From Perlabentimonas gracilis (GTDB lineage Bacteria; Bacteroidota; Bacteroidia; Bacteroidales; Tenuifilaceae): a stretch of DNA of 64,000 bases. The notes under the pieces are model-generated. The model was not told where the DNA came from and did no database searches. It was given only the letters and a program-made list of their open reading frames with translations. The position numbers were made by a program, and so were the translations under genes. Shown piece after piece: positions 8,890 to 20,917 of the stretch; position 1 is the stretch's first letter; each line of letters opens with the position of its first letter. The DNA lies in the NCBI RefSeq assembly GCF_011174675.1, contig NZ_JAANIG010000002.1, positions 124,001 through 188,000 on the forward strand, read 5' to 3'.

Positions 8890-9450
8890 CTAGTTATCAT
8901 CTTGTTGTGCAAATCGGTTGTTTATAAGGTTTAGATAGTGCTTTATCTGGCTTATAAGGTAGTTCAAATCCTCATTGGGCTTTATGTTGATAATAAGATC
9001 GTTGGGGTTGTCGGGATAGCTCAGATTACCAACCCTAAATTTAGCCTTCGAAAGAGAGACAACCCATTTGAGAGGAAAAAGCTCCTCGGTTGATAGGTCT
9101 ATTAGGATATCGAAATTTGTTGCCATAAACTCCTCGGCGAAGGGCGCAAGGGGCTTTCCGTACCAATTTGTTTCCTTTTTTGTAAAAAGGTTAACGGTCT
9201 CGAAGAGTTGAAACTCCTGGGGGATTTCCTTCTGGGGGCAATAGGCCAGCAGGGTTACCTCAAGGTTTTGCTTGGTAATAAAGTCGGAGAAATCAACAAC
9301 TTGCTGAAAAGTATTCTTGCTCGAGGCATAGAATACAATCGCAATCTTGCGAGCCGAAACGAAGTTGTGAACTTTCTTCTCCCTCGTAAAACTAGTTAGT
9401 TCCTTGCGAAGCTTTTTGTGGCCAACGCGTAATTTTAAATTTTTAAACAT
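8890..9450 (-). CDS. Conserved Bacteroidota protein, DUF6913-like
   Basis: 186 residues, soluble, with a basic N-terminus (FKNLKLRVGHKKLRKEL) and a mixed alpha/beta body with segments such as KIAIVFYASSKNTFQQVVDFSDF and DILIDLSTEELFPLKWVVSLSKAKFRVG. I recognise it as resembling a small family found beside ligA and dapA in Bacteroidota (DUF6913), but no function is established. It starts 8 bp after the ligA stop, so it is co-transcribed with ligA. Confidence 0.7.
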   Translation of the reverse strand: MFKNLKLRVGHKKLRKELTSFTREKKVHNFVSARKIAIVFYASSKNTFQQVVDFSDFITKQNLEVTLLAYCPQKEIPQEFQLFETVNLFTKKETNWYGKPLAPFAEEFMATNFDILIDLSTEELFPLKWVVSLSKAKFRVGNLSYPDNPNDLIINIKPNEDLNYLISQIKHYLNLINNRFAQQDDN

Positions 9451-9457
9451 CGATTTA

Positions 9458-11539
<2,082 letters not shown>

Positions 11540-11644
11540 TTAGTATTTGTTAACGATCTTACGCTTTAACCTTCGAAGAATATACTATAAATTGGCCATT
11601 TGTTAGCGCTTGTTTGCTACATTTACATTTCAAAAAGCATAGGA

Positions 11645-13843
11645 ATGCAACAGGATAGAGAGCAAAAACAGATACTAAACAGATACCGTGGGTTACTCCG
11701 CTCATGCCGTAATAGCGTTACCCGCGACGATGTTAAGCAGATATCCAAGGCAATTAAAGAGGTTACAAAACTTTATGCCGACAAAAGAACAGCAGCAGGC
11801 AATCCCTACGTTTATCATCTTATTGATGTTGCCCGGATTTGTGTTGATGAGATTGGCTTGGGAGGGACGTCCATTGTTGCGGCGCTACTGCATGATACCA
11901 TTACCGACAAATTACTCAGCCTTATTGAGATTGAGAAGCGCTATAGTCCAACCATAGCAAATATTGTTGATGGCCTCTCAAAGATTACCTCGCTCGATCC
12001 CAAGGATCCGAACAAGCAGGCCGAGAACTTTAGGGAGCTAATACTTACCCTATCGACCGATGCGCGTGTAATACTCATAAAACTAGCCGATAGGCTTGAG
12101 GAGATGAGGAGCCTTAGCGCAATGCCACCCGATATTAGGCTTAAGCTGTCATGGGAAACATACCACCTATACGCTCCTTTAGCCCATAGGCTGGGCCTTT
12201 ATCGACTAAAGTCCGAAATGGAAGATTTGGCGATGAAGTACACCAACGAGGCCGATTACAGGATGATACTTCGAAAGCTCAAAAACACTACCACGCGTCG
12301 TAATAAGTTTATCCGCGAGTTTATTGAGCCCATTGAGGGTGAACTAACTAAAAAAGGATTTGACTTTGAGGTAAAAGGACGACCTAAAACGGTTTACTCC
12401 ATCTGGAAAAAAATGCAGAAGAAGGGTGTGGGTTTTGATGAGGTGTACGACGTGTTTGCCATAAGGGTGATTCTAAACAGTCCACCAGATAGCGAAAAGT
12501 CAGACTGCTGGCAGGTGTACTCCATTATCACCGATTCGTATACTCCCAACCCCGAACGATTGCGCGACTGGATTTCGGTACCCAAAAGCAACGGCTACGA
12601 ATCGTTGCAAACTACGGTGGTTGGTCCCGATGGCAAATGGGTTGAGGTGCAAATTCGTTCCAAAAGAATGGATGATATTGCCGAGCGCGGATTGGCTGCC
12701 CACTGGAAGTATAAGGGCATAAAGCAGGATCGAGGGCTCGATCAATGGGTCGAAAAGGTTCGTGAAATACTGGAAACCCCGGTGAGTGCTCCCGAGGAGT
12801 TTGTTGATCAGTTCAAACTTAATCTATATCAAAATGAGGTTTTTGCCTTTACGCCCAATGGCGATTTGCGAAAGTATCCGCAAGGGGCAACCATTCTCGA
12901 TTTTGCTTTCGATATCCATTCCGACGTGGGTAGCAAGTGTGTTGGGGCAAAGGTAAATGGTCGTAACGTACCCATTAAGCAGCCTTTGCAGAATGGTGAT
13001 GTGATAGAGATAATCACATCTAAAAATCAGAAGCCTAAAACCGATTGGCTTCAGATTGTGATCACCGGAAAAGCGCGTAGCAAGATTAAACAGTGCCTTC
13101 GCGAGGATAAGAATAAGCAGCTTAGCTTGGGCAAGGAGATGCTCTACCGTAGGCTCAAGAACTGGAAAATATCCGATACGGATGAGGCCATTGCCACGCT
13201 TCAGAAACATCTTAAGCTAAGGAGTATTGCCGAGCTGTTCGAGCTGATATCGCTCGATAGGGTGAACCTTACCGAGTTGAAAGCGGTACTTGTGAAAGCT
13301 GAGAGCCATGAGGCTGATCAATCTCAAATACCTGAGGAGCCGATCAAGCCAAGGGTTAAGGATGGTAAGGAGTTGTCATCAACCGATTACTTGGTGATTG
13401 ACGAAAAGCTGGTGGATGTGGATTATAAGCTGGCCAAGTGCTGCAATCCCATCTTTGGCGATAGCATTTTTGGGTTTGTCACCATAAACGAGGGCATAAA
13501 GATACACCGAACCAGCTGCCCCAATGCCGCGCAGCTACATCGAAAGTACGGGTACAGGGTGGTGAATGCCAAGTGGAAGGAGACCAAGGCCGATACTTCA
13601 TTCCAAACCTCTATCAAGATTGTGGGCTTTGATGAGCTGGGAATTGTAAACCGAATATCGGAGCTTATAAGTAAGGATTTAAAGGTAAATATGCGATCGT
13701 TCTCCATGAACTCCTCCAATGGGATGTTCGAGGGACGTATTCAGGTTTTTGTGTCGGACACAAAGCATTTGGAGACCCTGCTGTATCGCCTTGGCAGAAT
13801 TAAGGGGGTGCAGAAAGCGGTTAGGGTAGGAGGTGAGGTTTAG
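11645..13843 (+). CDS. RelA/SpoT-family (p)ppGpp synthetase with degenerate hydrolase site
   Basis: Long RSH protein of 732 residues: HD domain, synthetase domain, TGS (residues ~390-450), conserved-Cys region (KLAKCCNPI...HRTSCPN) and a C-terminal ACT domain. In the HD domain HD (83-84) is present, but the usual HDxxED is HDTITD (Thr87 in place of Glu) and the usual LADRLHNMRT is LADRLEEMRS (Glu152-Glu153 in place of His-Asn). These replace residues needed by known hydrolases. The synthetase motifs (RLRDWISVPKSNGYESLQTT, VEVQIRS) look intact, with Gln replacing the usual His. It is probably a synthetase-dominant RelA-type enzyme. ATG 11645 is chosen over an upstream TTG. Confidence 0.93.
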   Translation: MQQDREQKQILNRYRGLLRSCRNSVTRDDVKQISKAIKEVTKLYADKRTAAGNPYVYHLIDVARICVDEIGLGGTSIVAALLHDTITDKLLSLIEIEKRYSPTIANIVDGLSKITSLDPKDPNKQAENFRELILTLSTDARVILIKLADRLEEMRSLSAMPPDIRLKLSWETYHLYAPLAHRLGLYRLKSEMEDLAMKYTNEADYRMILRKLKNTTTRRNKFIREFIEPIEGELTKKGFDFEVKGRPKTVYSIWKKMQKKGVGFDEVYDVFAIRVILNSPPDSEKSDCWQVYSIITDSYTPNPERLRDWISVPKSNGYESLQTTVVGPDGKWVEVQIRSKRMDDIAERGLAAHWKYKGIKQDRGLDQWVEKVREILETPVSAPEEFVDQFKLNLYQNEVFAFTPNGDLRKYPQGATILDFAFDIHSDVGSKCVGAKVNGRNVPIKQPLQNGDVIEIITSKNQKPKTDWLQIVITGKARSKIKQCLREDKNKQLSLGKEMLYRRLKNWKISDTDEAIATLQKHLKLRSIAELFELISLDRVNLTELKAVLVKAESHEADQSQIPEEPIKPRVKDGKELSSTDYLVIDEKLVDVDYKLAKCCNPIFGDSIFGFVTINEGIKIHRTSCPNAAQLHRKYGYRVVNAKWKETKADTSFQTSIKIVGFDELGIVNRISELISKDLKVNMRSFSMNSSNGMFEGRIQVFVSDTKHLETLLYRLGRIKGVQKAVRVGGEV

Positions 13844-14321
13844 AGTTGTTGGTTGTCAGTTGTTGGATGTTGGTTGTCAGTTGTTGGATGTTGGTTGTCA
13901 GTTGTTAGTTGTCAGTAATAAGTAATCAGCCTGTCTCTGCTTGTCTCGTAAACCTTTTGGTTGACGAGATAAGAGTGGCGTTTTTTGCCACGATGACGAG
14001 ATGGTCGGTGATCGGTGGTCAGTAATCGGTGGTCAGTAATCGGTGGTCAGTAATCGGCCTGTCTCGTAAGAGTGGCGTTTTTTGCCACGATGACGAGATG
14101 GTCAGTAATCGGTGGTTGGTAATCGGTGGTCGGTAAATTTAGTCTTTCCACATACGACTTGTGACTTTTAGACTTTTGACTTTTGACTTTTAGACTTTTC
14201 GACTTTCGACCCTTCGGCAAGCTCAGGGCATGCTTTCAGACTTTCCAACTAAAATTCCCCTACCACTCATTCCTCACAATTTATTAACTTTGCATTACTA
14301 ACTCTCTTTTATACCCAAAGT
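13844..14321. repeat. Gene-free repeat region with tandem repeats and nested hairpins
   Basis: 478 bp without a gene. From the left: a ~21-bp tandem repeat (GGTTGTCAGTTGTTGGATGTT-type, written here as its first copy around 13851-13912); a hairpin at 13944-13969 (TCTCGT/ACGAGA outer, AACC/GGTT inner); a GTGGC-(T)n-GCCAC hairpin at 13975-13991; three exact copies of a 14-bp unit ATCGGTGGTCAGTA at 14011-14052; a second TCTCGT...GTGGC...GCCAC...ACGAGA structure at 14062-14098; then GACTTTTGA-type short repeats to about 14210. The promoter of the next gene follows. Confidence 0.75.
14285..14292 (+). promoter_or_regulatory. Bacteroidota -7 element for the CPA1 antiporter gene
   Basis: TAACTTTG matches the Bacteroidota -7 consensus TAnnTTTG, 29 bp upstream of the ATG at 14322. 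No clear -33 TTTG is visible. Confidence 0.5.
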
Positions 14322-15791
14322 ATGTTAATTACCGCAGAGAATATTCTTTTAGTAGGTTCGGTGCTGCTTTTAATTAGTATCATCCTTATACAACGCTCCT
14401 ACAAGTTTGGTGTACCTACACTAGTTCTTTTCTTGGGGATTGGGATGTTGGCTGGAGTTGATGGGTTGGGGGGTATAACCTTCGATAATCCAAAAGTTGC
14501 TCAGTTTATTGGGATTGTCTCCCTTAATTTTATCCTTTTCTCTGGTGGTCTCGATACCAATTGGTCTACCATTAAACCAGTGCTTTGGCAGGGCGTTTCG
14601 CTTTCTACCCTAGGCGTTTTACTAACTGCAGTAACCACTGGCATTTTTGTTTGGCTTGTTACTGGATGCACCATTTACGAGGGGATGCTGCTGGGTGCCA
14701 TCGTATCCTCAACCGATGCTGCAGCAGTATTCTCAATACTCCGTGGAAAAAGCCTTGCCCTTAAAAGTAAGCTGCGGTCAACGCTCGAGTTCGAGAGTGG
14801 TAGTAACGACCCAATGGCCTATGCGCTAACCATCGTTTTTCTTACCTTGGTTATGAATCCCGATATGGGGTTGGGGAGTGTTATACCCTTCTTCCTAAAG
14901 CAGATGTTGCTTGGGGCTGCAGGAGGAGCAGTTTTTGCTGTGGCCAGCAAATTTGTTATCAACAAGATAAAGCTTGCCTACGAGGGGCTTTACCCCGTAC
15001 TAATGATTGGGTTAATGTTTATAACCTTCTCATTTACTGACTTTATAGGTGGCAACGGGTTTTTAGCCATATACCTTTGCGCGCTGTATCTAGGAAACCA
15101 GGAGATTATGCATAAGCGTACCATTATGAAGATGTACGATGGTTTGGCCTGGCTCATGCAGATTGTACTTTTCCTTACCCTTGGATTACTGGTTAACCCA
15201 TCGCAAATAATACCCGTTATAGGGCTCGGGCTTTTAGTATCAGTATTTCTAATCCTTGTGGCAAGGCCAGTGGCAGTATTCATGAGCCTACTACCATTCC
15301 GTATGGCTGTGCGTAAAAAGTTTTATATATCATGGGTAGGTCTTAGAGGTGCTGTGCCCATTGTGTTTGCCACATACCCTCTAATAGCTGGTATCGATAA
15401 GGCAGGTATAATTTTCAATGTGGTATTCTTTGTGGCGTTAACCTCGGTTATTGTCCAGGGAACAACCCTATCAACCCTTGCTAAATGGTTTCATGTGGCA
15501 TTGCCCGAGAATCTGAAACCATTGGGCCCGGTGGAGGTATTCCTTTCGGAGCAGGAGAAAACGGCTTACGCCGAGGTAAAGATACCCGAGGACTCCAAGG
15601 TTATAAACAAGAAAATTGTAGACCTAAACTTTCCAAACTCGGCCATTATCGCCATGATAAAGCGCGATGGTAAGTACATTACCCCCAATGGCTCCACTGT
15701 AATAAATGAGGGCGATGTTTTGGTTATCCTTTGTAACCAGAACAACGGAATGCAGGAAGTGCAGGCGTGCTTGAACATTAATTTTAACTAA
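14322..15791 (+). CDS. CPA1-family cation/proton antiporter, NhaP2/CvrA-like
   Basis: Membrane protein of 489 residues: about 12 hydrophobic helices to residue ~395, then a cytoplasmic part ending in a TrkA-C (RCK-C) fold (EDSKVINKKIVDLNFPNSAIIAMIKRDGKYITPNGSTVI, split across residues ~425-475). The ND pair of the CPA1 ion site is Asn162-Asp163 in SGSNDPMAY, and SSTDAAAVFS is the unwound-helix motif. The TrkA-C domain makes K+/H+ exchange (NhaP2/CvrA) more likely than Na+/H+. It stands alone, with its own promoter. Confidence 0.9.
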   Translation: MLITAENILLVGSVLLLISIILIQRSYKFGVPTLVLFLGIGMLAGVDGLGGITFDNPKVAQFIGIVSLNFILFSGGLDTNWSTIKPVLWQGVSLSTLGVLLTAVTTGIFVWLVTGCTIYEGMLLGAIVSSTDAAAVFSILRGKSLALKSKLRSTLEFESGSNDPMAYALTIVFLTLVMNPDMGLGSVIPFFLKQMLLGAAGGAVFAVASKFVINKIKLAYEGLYPVLMIGLMFITFSFTDFIGGNGFLAIYLCALYLGNQEIMHKRTIMKMYDGLAWLMQIVLFLTLGLLVNPSQIIPVIGLGLLVSVFLILVARPVAVFMSLLPFRMAVRKKFYISWVGLRGAVPIVFATYPLIAGIDKAGIIFNVVFFVALTSVIVQGTTLSTLAKWFHVALPENLKPLGPVEVFLSEQEKTAYAEVKIPEDSKVINKKIVDLNFPNSAIIAMIKRDGKYITPNGSTVINEGDVLVILCNQNNGMQEVQACLNINFN

Positions 15792-15910
15792 TCAGCAAGC
15801 TAACTTGGACTGATTTTGCTTATTGTTATGTTTTATAATCGGGTTTTTGTTTTTCCGGTTTCGATTTTTATTGTAATTTGGTAGTTCCATAATAAACCCT
15901 TAAAAACCTG

Positions 15911-17974
15911 ATGAAAAAACGAATAAAAATCCCTTTTAAATCGGCTTTTGGGATGCTTGGTGGCTATGCCAAGGATCGTATTGTTGAGCAGATTCGGCTT
16001 ATTGCTTTTGTAATTGTTTACCTAGTTACCTTTCAAGTACTAATTCTCCAGGTGCCTTTAGCTGATGCATTGCCCATTGCAGGAGGAATTGGACTAGTGG
16101 TTTTTGGCTTAGCCTTTTTCCTTGAGGGGTTACTGCTTGGACTTATGCCCTTGGGCGAAAGGGTAGGGGTAAAACTCCCCACCAAATTTGGAATACTGTT
16201 TATTGCAGTATTTGGTATTTTCCTTGGCTTTGGCTCCACCGTTGCCGAACCTGCTATTAGCTCCCTACGAACCGCAGGGGCAGGAGTTACCGCATGGGAT
16301 GCACCAATGCTATACATGCTATTGGAGCGTTACACTCAAGCATTGGTTTACAGTATAGGGGGTGGTGTTGGATTAGCAGTGGCTCTTGGTATGTTTAGGT
16401 TTTACTACGAGTTATCAATAAAACCATTTATCTACACCATTATTCCAGTGGTGTTGGCGCTTTCGCTTTTCCTCTCTTTTGATAGTATTTTAAACTCAAT
16501 CATTGGTCTTGCATGGGATTCTGGTGCGGTAACCACTGGAGCAGTAACCGTTCCATTGGTTCTTGCCCTAGGGATTGGAGTATCAAGAGCGGCAAGTAAG
16601 AATAAGGCATCGAGTGGTGGTTTTGGAATTATACTCTTAGCATCAGCATTTCCAATTCTTAGCGTTCTAATTCTAGGCATATCGCTTAGGTCGGCATCGC
16701 CCGAGCAAACAACTGAGGCTCATTTTTTCTCAAAGCAGAATCGGGTAAGTGCTTTAAAACTTTTTGATGATGATAATGCCCTGTTACAACATGCTTTTAC
16801 ACGAGGGAGCGAGGTTGGTCGGAAATCGTATTTTGCCGATTTAGCTCAATACGAAAACACCCTTCAAGATTTAGCCAATAATCCTGAGACCCTAACACAG
16901 CTACTGGGCACTATGTCGCTTGATGAGTGGCTTAGTAGTAAAGCATCGGAGGATGAGCGAAAATTTATTGCATCGGTTAAGACCGGTCCCATTGAAGTGG
17001 CCTCGGGCATACCGGCATCAACTGTGTTTAAGGAGGAGTCAAAAATATCGCTTCAAGCTGTTATACCTCTAACCCTCCTGCTATTGGTTGTTTTACTCCT
17101 ATTCCTTCGCGAAAAGTTGCGATACAAGGATGAGTTTGTGCTTGGGATTATGTTTACACTAATTGGTATGGCCTTGCTTACTTCGGGTATTAGGTTGGGC
17201 TTAGGCCCATTGGGGGGACAGGTTGGTGCACAATTACCCAGAGCATTTAGCAAGGAGGCTAAGTTTATTGAAAGTAAAATGATTACCCCTTTTGATACAT
17301 CGTTAGTATTCTCTTCAATATCTCTTGATGGCACAACGAAACAATTCTTCAACCTTGTAGAGAATGATGATGTTAAAACCATTGAGTTTTTCCCCGAAAA
17401 ATACGACAAGGAGAACAAAATATATGAGTATGTAATTAAACGGCAACCCCTGTTGGGGCCAAACTTAACCCTTTTGGGGATATTACTTGTTTTACTTTTT
17501 GCCTTTGGGATGGGGTTTGGTGCGACAATGGCCGAACCAGGACTAAACGCACTGGGTATAACGGTTGAGGAACTAACCGTGGGAGCTATAAAACGTTCAC
17601 AGATTCTTTTTGTTGTTTCGCTTGGGGTAGGTATTGGTTTAGTGCTGGGTGTGCTAAGGATCCTATACGACATTCCACTCATTTGGATGATTCTTCCGGG
17701 TTATCTTCTGTTGCTGCCGTTAACATACTTTAGCGAGGATGAGTTTACTTCCATAGCTTGGGATTGCGGCGGTGTTACCACTGGTCCCGTTACCGTACCA
17801 TTGGTTTTAGCCATGGGGCTGAGTATTGGTGGCGAGTTAAACGTTGTTGATGGCTTTGGCATCTTGGCTTGTGCATCGTTTTCACCTATTGTGACAGTGC
17901 TTACATTTGGACTGATAACCCGAGCACGTCAGAAACGCATTGTTAACACTTCAACCGATAACCACGATGAATAG
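15911..17974 (+). CDS. Membrane protein with two DUF1538 domains
   Basis: 687-residue multi-spanning protein built as an internal duplication. Each half carries the same two landmarks: GFGSTVAEPAISSL (AEP at 112-114) with AWDSGAVTTGAVTVPLVLALG, and GFGATMAEPGLNALG (AEP at 541-543) with AWDCGGVTTGPVTVPLVLAMG. A soluble segment of ~170 residues (about 265-375) and a second loop separate the hydrophobic blocks. The family is a predicted transporter of unknown substrate. The next gene, a PII-like protein, starts inside its stop region, suggesting regulation by a PII-type signal. Confidence 0.85.
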   Translation: MKKRIKIPFKSAFGMLGGYAKDRIVEQIRLIAFVIVYLVTFQVLILQVPLADALPIAGGIGLVVFGLAFFLEGLLLGLMPLGERVGVKLPTKFGILFIAVFGIFLGFGSTVAEPAISSLRTAGAGVTAWDAPMLYMLLERYTQALVYSIGGGVGLAVALGMFRFYYELSIKPFIYTIIPVVLALSLFLSFDSILNSIIGLAWDSGAVTTGAVTVPLVLALGIGVSRAASKNKASSGGFGIILLASAFPILSVLILGISLRSASPEQTTEAHFFSKQNRVSALKLFDDDNALLQHAFTRGSEVGRKSYFADLAQYENTLQDLANNPETLTQLLGTMSLDEWLSSKASEDERKFIASVKTGPIEVASGIPASTVFKEESKISLQAVIPLTLLLLVVLLLFLREKLRYKDEFVLGIMFTLIGMALLTSGIRLGLGPLGGQVGAQLPRAFSKEAKFIESKMITPFDTSLVFSSISLDGTTKQFFNLVENDDVKTIEFFPEKYDKENKIYEYVIKRQPLLGPNLTLLGILLVLLFAFGMGFGATMAEPGLNALGITVEELTVGAIKRSQILFVVSLGVGIGLVLGVLRILYDIPLIWMILPGYLLLLPLTYFSEDEFTSIAWDCGGVTTGPVTVPLVLAMGLSIGGELNVVDGFGILACASFSPIVTVLTFGLITRARQKRIVNTSTDNHDE

Positions 17975-19172
17975 CGATAATAGTACAGTTCAGAAAGATT
18001 TCTCTCCATCGAGAGCTGTTTGGAAAACCCAACTCGATAAGGGAACCCACGCACCTCATAGGGTGAGTAGGATTACATGCATTGTGAATAAACTCTTTAG
18101 CGATAAAATCGTTGAGCAGATCTTTAGCTTGGGCATTAATACTATTTTCGATGAAACGGGTAGGACTACTAGGGAGTTTATTAGCCCCAGAAGTTTTGGG
18201 CTACCCGGCTCAACAATTAAAATGCAAAGTACACCTGTTGATGTATTCCGATTTACGGTTCAGCGTAAGCAGGCTCGAAAAGTAATGGATTACCTAGTTA
18301 AGGCAGGGGATTTCAATATACCCGGTAGGGGTACCATTTTTTCACAGGACTTGATTGAGTTTACCAAGAAGGAACCACCATTCATTGCTTTCGAGGAGAT
18401 GGAGAATAATGTTAACCATGATATCCCCTATCTGCGAAAACTCTCGTATGTGATTTGTGTCCTTTCTGTTACTGGTAGCGGCGAAAAGTTGGCAAAGGTG
18501 GCCTTAGATTTAGGTGTTTGTGTGCCCCTAATAACACATGGCATAAGTAACGACCTGCGCGATCAGTTAGGCCTTATCCGCATTACCATATCGCCCGAAA
18601 AAGAGGTGGTTCACCTTATAATGCCCGAGCAGGATACTGATAGTATTATCAAATTACTGCTTGAAGAGGGTCGGCTCGATAGGCCGGGACGTGGCTTTAT
18701 TTACCAGACGCCAATTAGCTTTGGCCTTATCGATAGCAGAATGCGTGTTGGTAGACAGCAGTACGCTGCTAGTATGGAGCAAATCATTGCAGCGATTGAC
18801 CAGATAAAGGGTAATACCTTTTGGCGTAAACGTCTCGATACCACAGGCGCCGATGCGGTTGATGAGCAACTTTGGCTACCCAACGACAATTGCGAAATCT
18901 CTGTGGTTTCCGAGGAGGATGCCGAGGAGCATCTGAAGTATGCCGGGATGAAAGCCGGTGCCACTGGATCAACCGTATCGCGACTAAAAATTCTTGTGTC
19001 GGGAGCTAAGGAACTTAAGGTTTCCTCGCTGGTGCAGAGTACATTCAGCGTGTCGGCCGAGAAAACCAACGATGTGGTGGATGCCCTGCTACAGCATAGC
19101 GCTGTGGGTATTAAGCATTCGGAGAGAGTACAGGTACTCGATTCACCAGCGGCTTACATTCATACATTTTAG
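17967..19172 (+). CDS. PII-like multidomain protein paired with the DUF1538 transporter
   Basis: 401 residues. At least two PII-like ferredoxin-fold repeats can be seen: one ending DFNIPGRGTIFSQDLIEF, the other ending RLDRPGRGFIYQTPISFG. The GxGxxF ends match the C-terminal edge of PII/GlnB-type domains. The C-terminal third (~residues 290-401) is different and unrecognised. The ATG at 17967 overlaps the DUF1538 stop by 8 bp (ATGAATAG), so translation is coupled and the two proteins probably act together, with the PII part reporting a small-molecule signal to the membrane protein. The ligand is unknown. Confidence 0.75.
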   Translation: MNSDNSTVQKDFSPSRAVWKTQLDKGTHAPHRVSRITCIVNKLFSDKIVEQIFSLGINTIFDETGRTTREFISPRSFGLPGSTIKMQSTPVDVFRFTVQRKQARKVMDYLVKAGDFNIPGRGTIFSQDLIEFTKKEPPFIAFEEMENNVNHDIPYLRKLSYVICVLSVTGSGEKLAKVALDLGVCVPLITHGISNDLRDQLGLIRITISPEKEVVHLIMPEQDTDSIIKLLLEEGRLDRPGRGFIYQTPISFGLIDSRMRVGRQQYAASMEQIIAAIDQIKGNTFWRKRLDTTGADAVDEQLWLPNDNCEISVVSEEDAEEHLKYAGMKAGATGSTVSRLKILVSGAKELKVSSLVQSTFSVSAEKTNDVVDALLQHSAVGIKHSERVQVLDSPAAYIHTF

Positions 19173-19307
19173 CAATTTTATGGCTTTGATTTAATTCTAC
19201 TAATTCTATCGTGATAAGCCTTGCTCTAATGTGAAAGATTATACTGATTGGTTGTGTAGTAAGCGGGAATGCAATTTTTGGCAAGTCGGTTTGGTGATTG
19301 AATTGCT

Positions 19308-20651
19308 TTACCGTACTTCCCTTTTCACCACTCCCTTATCCTTCCAATTGCCAAACTTATAGTAAAGCATAGCTCCAGCAACTCCAAAGAACCAGGCAAT
19401 GGGTATGGACCACCAAATGCCCGTTTCGCCCATAAACCGGCTTAGGAAAACCGCCAATGGTATACGAACTAGCCAGAGCGAGAACAGAGTTATGAACATG
19501 GGGATTAGCGTGGCGCCGGCACCCCTGAGCAACCCGTTGTATACAAACATGGTGGAGAATAGAAGGTAGAAAAGACTAACGATTATAAGGTAATCCTTTC
19601 CGATGGCGATAACCTCGGGATCGTTGGAAAAAATCTTCATCAGTGGCTCCGACCAGAACAGCGCAACAACCGTCATGCTAATGCTGAAAAGCGAAGCGAA
19701 GACCAGCGCCACTTTCAGCCCCCTGTTAATACGCTGATACTTATTGGCTCCAATGTTCTGCCCAACAAAAACCGAGAGGGCAACCGATAGGGTCATGGCG
19801 GGGAGCGATGCCAGCGAATCGATACGGCTAGCTGCTGTAAAGGCAGCAATTACGTTTGTTCCAAACGTGTTTACAATTCCTGTTAGCGCCATCATGCCAA
19901 GGGCAACAAAGGTATGCTGTATTCCTGTAGGAAGGCCAATCCGTAAGCTTTGAACGAATATTTTCCAGTCGAATTTGATACCCCAAACATCAATGCGGAT
20001 AACGCTGTGCTTTCGGTTGATATGTGCAACTGCTATTACAAATGCAACACCCTGCGAAACCACTGTAGCCCATGCTGCACCAGCAATTCCCCAATTAAAT
20101 CCAAGTACAAAAAGGAAGTCGAGCCCAATATTGAGAACGGTTGCAATAATAAGGTAATATAGTGGGTTTTTGGAATCGCCCACGCCCCTAAGGATAGAGG
20201 TTATGGAATTAAATCCGAAGAAAACCAACATTCCCATGAGGTAGATGTTAAGGTAGGTAGTTGCCGAATCCATTAGCTCATCGGGAAGCTGCAGTAGGGT
20301 GAATATCCATTTACTAAATAGAATGCCCGTTACCGATATCACCAACCCAGTAATCAGTAAAAAGATATTTAGCGTATCAACAGCCTTCTTAACGCTTTCC
20401 TTATCCTTAGCCCCAAAGTATTGCGATATTACAACCGATGCACCACCACCAATGCCAATAATTAGAGCAATAATGGTAAATATTACTGGGAATGATGCGC
20501 CAACCGAAGCAAGCGCCTCCTTACCAAGGTATTTGCCCACAATTATGCTATCGACGATATTGTAGAGCTGCTGGAAGACATTACCCAGCAGCATGGGTAC
20601 TGAAAATCGGAGTATTTGCCGTGCTACGTTTCCGGTGGTTAGGTCGGTCAT
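19308..20651 (-). CDS. MATE-family multidrug/metabolite exporter
   Basis: 447-residue membrane protein with the duplicated six-helix MATE architecture. Typical segments are LLGNVFQQLYNIVDSIIVGKYLG near the N-terminus (residues ~18-40), SVGASFPVIF, and LPTGIQHTFVALGMMALTG in the second half. Such proteins export cationic or aromatic compounds against Na+ or H+. It is monocistronic. A -7 element (TATTTTTG on the minus strand, 20750-20757) lies ~100 bp upstream. Substrate unknown. Confidence 0.9.
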   Translation of the reverse strand: MTDLTTGNVARQILRFSVPMLLGNVFQQLYNIVDSIIVGKYLGKEALASVGASFPVIFTIIALIIGIGGGASVVISQYFGAKDKESVKKAVDTLNIFLLITGLVISVTGILFSKWIFTLLQLPDELMDSATTYLNIYLMGMLVFFGFNSITSILRGVGDSKNPLYYLIIATVLNIGLDFLFVLGFNWGIAGAAWATVVSQGVAFVIAVAHINRKHSVIRIDVWGIKFDWKIFVQSLRIGLPTGIQHTFVALGMMALTGIVNTFGTNVIAAFTAASRIDSLASLPAMTLSVALSVFVGQNIGANKYQRINRGLKVALVFASLFSISMTVVALFWSEPLMKIFSNDPEVIAIGKDYLIIVSLFYLLFSTMFVYNGLLRGAGATLIPMFITLFSLWLVRIPLAVFLSRFMGETGIWWSIPIAWFFGVAGAMLYYKFGNWKDKGVVKREVR

Positions 20652-20917
20652 TATTATTCTGGGGTACTCTCTGTTTAATGTGAAGCGAAAATTATTTCAT
20701 TAGGAAACAGCACAAAATGGTAAAAGTTTATGCCATGGTTAAAGGGCTGCAAAAATAGTACTTAAATCCCAATAAGTTAAAAAAGGTTTTGACCATCGAA
20801 AGCGCTATGCAGATGCTTATCAATATAGATGCCGCTTTCGTTTTGGGCACCATGCATAAGATTTTAGTTAGTTCCTGTTTAGGCTTATTATACTAAAGCA
20901 TCAGAAACTATATTGTT

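Noticed and set aside
17053-17682. 209-codon minus-strand ORF inside the DUF1538 gene
   Set aside because: Antisense shadow of a well-supported coding sequence; composition is Ser/Pro/Ile-rich as expected from complement of hydrophobic codons.
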